Assembly: GCA_900751785.1 (NCBI GenBank)
Contig: CAADSM010000148.1
Span: forward strand, 1-5,583
Direction of reading: 5' to 3'
DNA from: Lachnospiraceae bacterium
Lineage (GTDB): Bacteria > Bacillota > Clostridia > Lachnospirales > Lachnospiraceae
DNA: 5,583 nucleotides
A program made the translations under genes and the position numbers. The notes under the pieces are model-generated. The model was not told the origin of the DNA, did not search any database, and saw only the letters and a program-made list of their open reading frames with translations. Below, piece after piece: positions 1 to 4,606 of this stretch. Every line of letters starts with the position of its first letter. The first letter of the stretch is position 1.

Positions 1-168
1 TCCCCCGCACCCGCCGCAGTTGTTGCCCGGAAGGACGCCTAGGATCGCTTCCTCCCGCTCGTCAACCTCAACGGCAAACTTCTTTCCTGAGATCCCAAGG
101 AAAACGCCGATAAATAAACCTGTGCCGCCGACAACGACAGCGGCTATTATGATTCCAGTAATGCTCAT
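1..168 (-). CDS. rnfB: RnfB, electron-entry iron-sulfur subunit of the Rnf complex (partial, N-terminal 56 codons)
   Basis: This is the start of the RnfB subunit, which takes electrons from reduced ferredoxin on the cytoplasmic face and passes them into the membrane part of Rnf. The visible part begins MSITGIIIAAVVVGG, a single hydrophobic anchor at about residues 3-26 ending in a short SGKK, followed by an acidic linker (VDEREEAI) and then LPGNNCGGCGG. Cys51 and Cys54 are the first two ligands of the family's four-cysteine 4Fe-4S domain; the remaining ligands and the ferredoxin-like domains lie beyond the left edge. The reading frame is open to base 1, so the truncation is only the window boundary. 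The ATG at 168-166 is chosen because an AGGAGG at 183-178 sits 9 bases upstream. It follows rnfA by 13 bases as the last visible gene of the operon. Family assignment is firm because of the anchor, the cysteine motif and the position after rnfA. Confidence 0.95.
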   Translation of the reverse strand, partial: MSITGIIIAAVVVGGTGLFIGVFLGISGKKFAVEVDEREEAILGVLPGNNCGGCGG

Positions 169-177
169 CTCTTCTGT

Positions 178-183
178 CCTCCT
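178..183 (-). promoter_or_regulatory. Ribosome binding site of rnfB, overlapping the rnfA stop codon
   Basis: A perfect AGGAGG lies 9 bases before the rnfB ATG. Its first bases are part of the rnfA stop codon (TAG at 184-182, read as TAGGAGG), so ribosomes ending rnfA are placed directly on the rnfB start signal. This suggests translational coupling. Confidence 0.85.
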
Positions 184-781
184 ATATCAATCCTGAAAAT
201 CCGAAGAACGCGATCGCCATAAGACCTGCCGTCACAAGGACGATCGGCGTTCCCTGGAATGATTCTGCAATATCATTATGTTCGATCTTCTCACGGATCC
301 CGGCCATCAGGACGATAGACACGAGGAATCCGGCTGCCGTTGCAAAGCCGTTTACAACTCCGGTCAGGAGACCATAGCCTTCCTGCACATTGGTGAGCGC
401 AACACCGAGCACGGCGCAGTTGGTCGTGATCAGCGGAAGGTAAACGCCCAGCGCATTATAAAGCGAAGGCATCGCTTTCTTCAAAAACATTTCTACAAAC
501 TGCACCAGAGCGGCAATGACGAGGATAAACACGATAGTGTTCAAGTAGTCCAGCTCGCCGCCCATGATATTCGGGTTTCCGAGGATAAATTTGTAGATCA
601 GCCCTGTGACAAAAGATGCGATCGTGATGACAAACACGACAGCGCCTCCCATTCCGGCAGCCGTCTTTACATTCTTTGACACTCCCAGGAACGGACAGAT
701 CCCGAGGAACTGACTGAGCACGACATTATTCACAAACGCGGATCCTACCGCGATCAATAACAGATTCTGTATTTCTCCCAT
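182..781 (-). CDS. rnfA: RnfA, membrane subunit of ion-translocating ferredoxin:NAD+ oxidoreductase
   Basis: RnfA is an integral membrane subunit, homologous to NqrE of the Na+-translocating NADH:quinone reductase and paralogous to RnfE. It pairs with RnfE in inverted topology, and the pair holds an iron-sulfur cluster in the middle of the membrane that carries electrons from RnfB across it. The 199-residue length is normal for the family. About six hydrophobic segments can be seen (roughly 5-25, 43-63, 80-100, 108-128, 138-160, 178-197). The signature stretches are FVNNVVLSQFLGICPFLGV at 16-34 and LPLITTNCAVLGVAL at 115-129; Cys29 and Cys122 are the expected cluster ligands. The ATG at 781 has AGGAGG at 795-790, 8 bases upstream, and that site overlaps the rnfE stop codon (TAGGAGG). 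The gene is 12 bases after rnfE and 13 before rnfB. Nothing is broken or missing. Confidence 0.98.
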   Translation of the reverse strand: MGEIQNLLLIAVGSAFVNNVVLSQFLGICPFLGVSKNVKTAAGMGGAVVFVITIASFVTGLIYKFILGNPNIMGGELDYLNTIVFILVIAALVQFVEMFLKKAMPSLYNALGVYLPLITTNCAVLGVALTNVQEGYGLLTGVVNGFATAAGFLVSIVLMAGIREKIEHNDIAESFQGTPIVLVTAGLMAIAFFGFSGLI

Positions 782-789
782 ATCGTTCC

Positions 790-795
790 CCTCCT
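790..795 (-). promoter_or_regulatory. Ribosome binding site of rnfA, overlapping the rnfE stop codon
   Basis: AGGAGG, continuing as GG, lies 8 bases before the rnfA ATG and shares bases with the rnfE TAG stop at 796-794. The same TAGGAGG arrangement recurs at the rnfA/rnfB junction, which fits coupled translation along the operon. Confidence 0.85.
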
Positions 796-1510
796 ATTCC
801 TTATCATTTTTCTCTGTCTCAGATGACAGCATATGTCCGCCGCATGCAGAGCGGTTCCCGCAGGATCCGCATCCCGCAGCACAGCCTGCCGTCTCCGGAA
901 CTTTTTTGCCTTTTTTCGCAAGGTTTCTCTTCACCTTATTCTGAAGCGCTACCAGGCATGCCAGCACAAAGAATGCTCCAGGAGCAAGGATGAAGATCGT
1001 TATCGGGACATAAGAGTCCGGGAGCACCTGTACGCCGAAGGCCATGCCTGAGCCGATCAGCTCACGCACGATACCGATGCAGGTAAGACCCACAGTAAAT
1101 CCGAGTCCCATTCCAAGTCCGTCGAAGATAGACGGGAGCACCGGATTCTTCGATGCATAGCTCTCCGCTCTTCCGAGGATGATACAGTTTACAACGATCA
1201 GCGGGATATACAGTCCCAGTGAGTCATAAAGACTCGGGACGAATCCTTCCAGAAGGAAATCCACGATCGTTACGAAGGATGCCACGACTACGATGAACGC
1301 CGGCATCCTGACAGAATCCGGAATGATCTTTCTAAGCATGGAGATCAGCATATTTGACATTACAAGCACGGCCGTCGTAGAAAGCCCCATGCCGATACCG
1401 TTGATCGCAGAAGTCGTGACCGCGAGCGTCGGACACATACCGAGCATCAGAACGAATGTCGGGTTCTCTTTGACAAGGCCGTTGAAAATTCTCTCTGTGC
1501 ACTTATTCAT
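794..1510 (-). CDS. rnfE: RnfE, membrane subunit of the Rnf complex, with a cysteine-rich C-terminal tail
   Basis: RnfE is the paralogue and partner of RnfA (homologous to NqrD), an integral membrane protein that helps hold the intramembrane iron-sulfur cluster. Signature stretches are NPTFVLMLGMCPTLAVTTSA at 16-35 and LYIPLIVVNCIILGRAE at 100-116, giving ligands Cys26 and Cys109. About six hydrophobic segments span residues 17-190. After the last one comes a basic linker (KVKRNLAKKGKK) and then a hydrophilic tail with Cys210, Cys214, Cys217, Cys223 and His226, ending in an acidic/lysine-rich stretch. RnfE proteins I know of usually end soon after the last helix, so this tail is the odd part. 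I start the gene at the ATG at 1510 (238 residues): AGGAGG at 1524-1519 is 8 bases away, whereas the in-frame GTG at 1516 would be only 2 bases from it. The start overlaps the end of rnfG by 8 bases. The family call is very secure; a role for the tail is unknown. Confidence 0.97.
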   Translation of the reverse strand: MNKCTERIFNGLVKENPTFVLMLGMCPTLAVTTSAINGIGMGLSTTAVLVMSNMLISMLRKIIPDSVRMPAFIVVVASFVTIVDFLLEGFVPSLYDSLGLYIPLIVVNCIILGRAESYASKNPVLPSIFDGLGMGLGFTVGLTCIGIVRELIGSGMAFGVQVLPDSYVPITIFILAPGAFFVLACLVALQNKVKRNLAKKGKKVPETAGCAAGCGSCGNRSACGGHMLSSETEKNDKE

Positions 1511-2117
1511 TGACACCGCCTCCTAACTCATTCTGAAAATATACCAGCGCAGAATCCACTGCGTTAGTCACTGCGTTGGTCGTGATCGTCGCGCCGCTGA
1601 TGGCATCGATCTTGTCATCGCCGCTCTCGCCTGATTTTGTATATGAAAATTTCTCTACCTTCTTGTCCTTGAACTGGTCTTTGAAGTCAGCCTCATCTGC
1701 CTTCATTCCAAGTCCGGCCGTCTCACTGATCGAGAGCATCTCAATCCCCTTGACCGTACCATCGGTGGCAATACCGACCGATACTTCCAGATCGCCGTCA
1801 TAGGCTTCATGAGACGTCACGTTGATAACATATCCCACTGTCTCGCCGCTGTCGTCGACTCCCTCAGCAATCTCGGTGATCTCATCCGATGTATAGCCGT
1901 TCTCCTCAAGGATCGACAGCGCCTCAGATGCATCAAAATCTTCCATTGTCTCGAAGGAGGATGCATCAGCGAGCACTGCACGGAACGCCTCCTGCTTCGT
2001 ATTCTCCTGAGCCTCCGCGATCGGCTCCTTCGTGATATCATACACGATTCCGAGAAGGAGTCCTGATACCACGGTGATCGACGTAAGGATCAATGTATTT
2101 TTAACAATATTGTTCAT
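1503..2117 (-). CDS. rnfG: RnfG, covalent-FMN subunit of the Rnf complex
   Basis: RnfG carries a covalently bound FMN on the outer face of the membrane and relays electrons between the RnfA/RnfE cluster and RnfD; it is homologous to NqrC. The 204-residue protein has one N-terminal membrane anchor (about residues 8-26), an acidic central part, and a C-terminal FMN-binding domain. The flavinylation motif is D171-A-I-S-G-A-T177, with Thr177 the expected attachment site; attachment needs an ApbE-type flavin transferase, and no such gene is in this window. The conserved SETAGLGMKA lies at 131-140. The ATG at 2117 overlaps the rnfD stop by one base (TAATG), and GGAGG at 2131-2127 gives a 9-base spacing. 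The last codons (ELGGGVNE) also encode the ribosome binding site and start of rnfE. Length and motifs are typical. Confidence 0.97.
   Translation of the reverse strand: MNNIVKNTLILTSITVVSGLLLGIVYDITKEPIAEAQENTKQEAFRAVLADASSFETMEDFDASEALSILEENGYTSDEITEIAEGVDDSGETVGYVINVTSHEAYDGDLEVSVGIATDGTVKGIEMLSISETAGLGMKADEADFKDQFKDKKVEKFSYTKSGESGDDKIDAISGATITTNAVTNAVDSALVYFQNELGGGVNE
1519..1524 (-). promoter_or_regulatory. Ribosome binding site of rnfE, inside the rnfG coding end
   Basis: AGGAGG here is read in the rnfG frame as part of Leu-Gly-Gly, so the coding sequence doubles as a start signal. Its spacing of 8 bases supports the ATG at 1510 and argues against the GTG at 1516, which would be 2 bases away. 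Confidence 0.85.
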
Positions 2118-3049
2118 TACTTCTCTCCTCCCTTCCCAAATGGTTTCGGAAGAGTAACTTTCTCGATCAGAGGAACGAGAAGGTTACTGATAATGATCGC
2201 ATAGGATACACCCTCTGCCGAGCCTCCGAAGAGTCGGAACAGCCCTGTCAGAAGTCCCAGGCAGATACCGTATAGGATCCGCCCCTTCGTCGTAATCGGC
2301 GAGGTCACATAATCTGTCGCCATGAACCATGCTCCCAGCATCAGGCCGCCGCCGCACAGATGTGCAGTGATATACTGCGCGTCCAGTCCGTGTCCGCCGA
2401 AGAGCACGATGAATACGATAAATGTGAGCAGATAGGAAGCCGGGATCGTAATGTCGATCACTCCCACCAGGAGCAGGAACATTGCTCCGATCATAATGGC
2501 GATGACCGAAGTCTCACCAATCGTTCCGCGAATGTTTCCGAGCAGCATATCCATCGTATTGACAGCTTCTCCCGCCTTGAGCTCTGCCAGCGGAGTCGCG
2601 CCTGTCACGCCGTCATACACGAAGTATGTCATATCGCCGGTAAAAGAGATCAGCAGGAAACATCTTGCAGCCAGCGCCGGGTTCATGAAGTTCTGTCCCA
2701 GGCCGCCGAACAGCTGCTTGACCACCACGATCGCAAACACAGCGCCCAGGACGCCCATCCACCAGGGCAGCGTAGGCGGCAGGTTCAGCGCCAGCAGAAG
2801 TCCTGTGACAACCGCGCTGAAATCATTGATGGTGATCGGTTTATGCATCAGTTTTTCATATATGTACTCAGCCAGCACCGCTGAAGCCGTCGTCACAACG
2901 ACCAGGATCCATGCATTCTCATGACGGAAATTCCAGATTCCGAAAAAGGTCGCCGGGAGCAGCGCGATCACAACAAGGAGCATGATATTGCTGCTCTTGA
3001 TCCTGTCACGGATATGCGGCGAAGCTGATACTTTGTAATTCTCGTTCAC
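2117..3049 (-). CDS. rnfD: RnfD, membrane subunit with covalent FMN, Rnf complex
   Basis: RnfD is a multi-pass membrane protein homologous to NqrB that carries a covalent FMN and is thought to be linked to ion translocation. The 310-residue length is normal. The cytoplasmic N-terminus reads SASPHIRDR at 8-16, as in other RnfD/NqrB proteins, and is followed by some nine or ten hydrophobic segments. The conserved GGLGQNFMNPALAARCFL lies at 115-132, the flavinylation motif D146-G-V-T-G-A-T152 has Thr152 as the attachment residue, and MATDYVTSPIT is at 243-253. The start is GTG at 3049: the codon just upstream-but-one in frame is a TGA stop, so no longer form is possible, and a GAGGTGA site at 3063-3057 is 7 bases away. 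The gene follows rnfC by 16 bases and overlaps rnfG by one. All key residues are present. Confidence 0.97.
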   Translation of the reverse strand: MNENYKVSASPHIRDRIKSSNIMLLVVIALLPATFFGIWNFRHENAWILVVVTTASAVLAEYIYEKLMHKPITINDFSAVVTGLLLALNLPPTLPWWMGVLGAVFAIVVVKQLFGGLGQNFMNPALAARCFLLISFTGDMTYFVYDGVTGATPLAELKAGEAVNTMDMLLGNIRGTIGETSVIAIMIGAMFLLLVGVIDITIPASYLLTFIVFIVLFGGHGLDAQYITAHLCGGGLMLGAWFMATDYVTSPITTKGRILYGICLGLLTGLFRLFGGSAEGVSYAIIISNLLVPLIEKVTLPKPFGKGGEK

Positions 3050-3056
3050 TTTTCAG

Positions 3057-3063
3057 TCACCTC
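3057..3063 (-). promoter_or_regulatory. Ribosome binding site of rnfD (supports a GTG start)
   Basis: GAGGTGA matches seven consecutive bases of the usual 16S-complementary sequence and lies 7 bases before GTG 3049-3047. With the in-frame TGA stop just upstream, it fixes the rnfD start at this GTG. Confidence 0.8.
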
Positions 3064-3065
3064 TC

Positions 3066-4385
3066 TCATTTTTTCCTTTTATTTGCAAGTGCGATCTTCC
3101 TCATGGCGCCGATCGCCTGTTTCAGCTGCCGCTTTGCAGGACATACATAGCTGCATGAGCCGCACTCCACGCACTCAAGGCCGTTCATCGCCACAAAAGC
3201 TTCCTCATCATGCCTTCTCGCATAATCTGCCAGTCTGGACGGGATGATCCGGCTCGGACATGCTTCCACACATCTGCCACAGTTGATACATGCCGTCTCA
3301 GGGTTCTTAGACACATCATCTTCCTTGAAGGCAAGGATTGAAGAAGAGGTCTTTGTCACCGGCGCATCCAGTGTCACCATGGCGAATCCCATCATCGGGC
3401 CTCCTGAGATCAGTTTCTCCGGCTCAGCTTTGAATCCGCCTGCAGCCTCGATCAGCTCCCTGTGGTTCGTTCCAAGAAGGACCCGGAAGTTCCCAGGTGC
3501 TTCCACTGCGTCGCCGCTCACAGTGACGACGCGCTCTGTCAGCGGCTTTCCGCCTATGACCGCAGTGTGGATGCCGATCAGCGTCTCCACGTTGTCCACG
3601 ATACATCCTGCATCTGCCGGGAGCATCGTAGAATTGATCGCGCGCTTTGTCACCGCATAGATCAGCTGGCGCTCAGCTCCCTGAGGATACTTGGTCATCA
3701 GTGCTTTCACATCCATCCGCGGCTCATTTGCCACAGCCTGGCTCAGCTTTTCGATACAGTCCTTCTTGTTATCCTCGACAGCAAAGATTCCCTTTGCATT
3801 CGGGAACAGAGAGAGAACGACTCTCATACCGCTGACAAGCTCTTCCGTATTCTCAAGCATCCTTCTGTAGTCTGCCGTGATATACGGTTCACACTCTGCG
3901 CAGTTAGCAATGATATAGTCGATCTTGTCCGGCTCTTTCGGAGAAAGCTTCACCCGTGTCGGGAAGCCGGCACCGCCCATTCCCACGATACCTGCACGTG
4001 CGATCATATCCAGGATTTCTTCCCTGCTCAGCTCGTCCAGCGGTTTCACCGGATCATATTCGACTTCATTGTACTCTCCGTCGTTTTCGATCACGATGCA
4101 TTCAACTTTTGTGCCGGTAGGATTGAACCTCTGTTCCAGCCCTTTCACCGTTCCCGATACAGAAGAATAGATCGGTGCAGAAACAAATCCGCCCGCGTCT
4201 GCGATCATCTGTCCTTTCAGGACATGATCCCCTTTCTTCACGACAGGATTGGCAGGAGCCCCTATATGCTGAGAGAGCGGGTAAACCATATCTCCTTTTG
4301 GCAAAAGAGGTTTCACTGGCTGGTCTTTCGAGAAACGTTTTCCATCGTCCGGATGAATTCCGCCTTTAAATGTCAAAAGTCCCAT
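3066..4385 (-). CDS. rnfC: RnfC, NADH-binding FMN and 4Fe-4S subunit of the Rnf complex
   Basis: RnfC is the peripheral cytoplasmic subunit where electrons reach NAD+ (or leave NADH in reverse). The 439-residue protein begins MGLLTFKGGIHPDDGK, typical for the family. A barrel-sandwich-like region follows (about 24-105), then a flavin/nucleotide-binding domain related to the NuoF family with VGMGGAGFPT at 134-143 and NCAECEPY at 161-168. Near the C-terminus are two ferredoxin-type motifs: Cys366, 369, 372, 376 and Cys405, 408, 411, 415, each last cysteine followed by proline, for two 4Fe-4S clusters. I choose the ATG at 4385 because AAAGGAAG lies 7 bases upstream and homologues begin at this point; the in-frame GTG at 4412 would add nine mostly basic residues, has no ribosome binding site and lies in a hairpin arm. 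As first gene of the operon it is 16 bases before rnfD. Confidence 0.98.
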   Translation of the reverse strand: MGLLTFKGGIHPDDGKRFSKDQPVKPLLPKGDMVYPLSQHIGAPANPVVKKGDHVLKGQMIADAGGFVSAPIYSSVSGTVKGLEQRFNPTGTKVECIVIENDGEYNEVEYDPVKPLDELSREEILDMIARAGIVGMGGAGFPTRVKLSPKEPDKIDYIIANCAECEPYITADYRRMLENTEELVSGMRVVLSLFPNAKGIFAVEDNKKDCIEKLSQAVANEPRMDVKALMTKYPQGAERQLIYAVTKRAINSTMLPADAGCIVDNVETLIGIHTAVIGGKPLTERVVTVSGDAVEAPGNFRVLLGTNHRELIEAAGGFKAEPEKLISGGPMMGFAMVTLDAPVTKTSSSILAFKEDDVSKNPETACINCGRCVEACPSRIIPSRLADYARRHDEEAFVAMNGLECVECGSCSYVCPAKRQLKQAIGAMRKIALANKRKK

Positions 4386-4391
4386 TTTTCT

Positions 4392-4399
4392 CTTCCTTT
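4392..4399 (-). promoter_or_regulatory. Ribosome binding site of rnfC
   Basis: AAAGGAAG in a purine-rich run ends 6 bases before the ATG at 4385 (7 counted from the AAGGAA core), and decides this start over the upstream GTG at 4412. It is weaker than the AGGAGG sites of the downstream genes. Confidence 0.7.
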
Positions 4400-4407
4400 C
4401 TTTTTTC

Positions 4408-4435
4408 AGCACCAGTCCTTTCGGACAAAGGTGCT
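4408..4435 (-). other. Hairpin with GAAA tetraloop in the rnfC leader
   Basis: In the minus-strand RNA, AGCACC at 4435-4430 pairs with GGTGCT at 4413-4408 (6 bp). A 3x1 internal loop follows, and then GTCC/GGAC (4 bp) closes a GAAA loop, a GNRA-type tetraloop. It lies about 12 bases from the 5' end if the promoter at 4454-4462 is used, and about 9 bases before the rnfC ribosome binding site. No U-run follows it on this strand, so it is not a terminator for rnf; a role in mRNA stability or start-site presentation is possible. On the plus strand the same sequence is followed by seven T's and resembles a terminator, though no plus-strand gene is present. Confidence 0.5.
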
Positions 4436-4446
4436 TTTTTTCACAA
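4429..4446. promoter_or_regulatory. Possible Rex-type operator at the putative rnf transcription start
   Basis: The minus strand reads TTGTGAA, four A's, then AGCACCT. Compared with the Rex consensus TTGTGAA-N4-TTCACAA it matches one half-site fully and three of seven bases of the other, with GTG and CAC at the right 8-base spacing. It would cover the start point predicted from the TAGAAT box at 4459-4454. The stretch is A-rich and shares bases with the hairpin arm, so chance is a real alternative. Confidence 0.25.
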
Positions 4447-4453
4447 TAATTTT

Positions 4454-4482
4454 ATTCTACCAGAATCCATTTTTAAAATCCA
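4454..4482 (-). promoter_or_regulatory. Candidate rnf promoter with extended -10
   Basis: TGGTAGAAT at 4462-4454 is an extended -10 element with five of six matches to TATAAT. A poor -35 (TGGATT, 4482-4477, three of six) sits 17 bases upstream; the TG extension may compensate. The predicted start is an A near 4447, giving a leader of about 60 bases. The S1 terminator upstream means rnf needs its own promoter in this gap, and this is one of two reasonable candidates. Confidence 0.4.
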
Positions 4483-4509
4483 GTAAATTAACGACAAAGA
4501 TTGCACATT

Positions 4510-4539
4510 TTTATATACATCCCGTCGATTTTTTAACAA
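4510..4539 (-). promoter_or_regulatory. Candidate upstream rnf promoter
   Basis: TTGTTA at 4539-4534 is a four-of-six match to a -35 box. It is followed after 16 bases by TATATA (4517-4512) or after 18 bases by TATAAA (4515-4510). If used, it would give a leader of about 120 bases. It lies in A+T-rich DNA where such matches are common, so confidence is modest. Confidence 0.35.
4522..4539. promoter_or_regulatory. Possible Rex-type operator over the upstream -35 box
   Basis: The minus strand reads TTGTTAA, AAAA, TCGACGG. Against the clostridial Rex consensus TTGTTAA-N4-TTAACAA the left half-site is perfect and the right half matches three of seven. It covers the -35 box and part of the spacer of the upstream candidate promoter, where a repressor would act. 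Rex senses the NADH/NAD+ ratio, which fits an enzyme that makes NADH, but the match is imperfect and the link is inferred. Confidence 0.25.
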
Positions 4540-4570
4540 AAACAAGCACATTATTTCTAAAAAAACGTAT

Positions 4571-4602
4571 AAAAAAACAGCCGTCACTGCGGCTGGTTTT
4601 TT
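4571..4602 (-). terminator. Intrinsic terminator after the S1-domain gene
   Basis: In the minus-strand RNA, CAGCCG at 4595-4590 pairs perfectly with CGGCTG at 4583-4578 around a six-base loop, followed by seven U's (4577-4571). A matching A-run precedes the stem, so it could also work on the plus strand. It begins a few bases after the S1 stop codon and separates that transcript from rnf. Confidence 0.9.
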
Positions 4603-4606
4603 CTGC

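Noticed and set aside
278..679. Plus-strand open frame opposite rnfA
   Set aside because: Antisense to a clear RnfA coding region, no plausible ribosome binding site and no recognisable protein features.
1508..1516. GTG at 1516 as the start of rnfE
   Set aside because: It is only 2 bases from the AGGAGG, while the ATG at 1510 has an 8-base spacing.
2360..2924. Two overlapping plus-strand open frames opposite rnfD
   Set aside because: Both are antisense to rnfD, which has all family motifs; the translations resemble no family.
4383..4412. GTG at 4412 as the start of rnfC
   Set aside because: No ribosome binding site precedes it, it falls in a hairpin arm, and homologues start at the MGLLTFKGG methionine.
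4503..4552. Direct repeat GCACATT (4503-4509 and 4546-4552) in the leader
   Set aside because: Only seven bases, 43 bases apart, in A+T-rich DNA; no dyad or known motif, so chance is sufficient.
4386..4570. Riboswitch or attenuator in the rnf leader
   Set aside because: The leader is short, shows only one simple hairpin with no U-run on the rnf strand, and contains no conserved aptamer core that I recognise.
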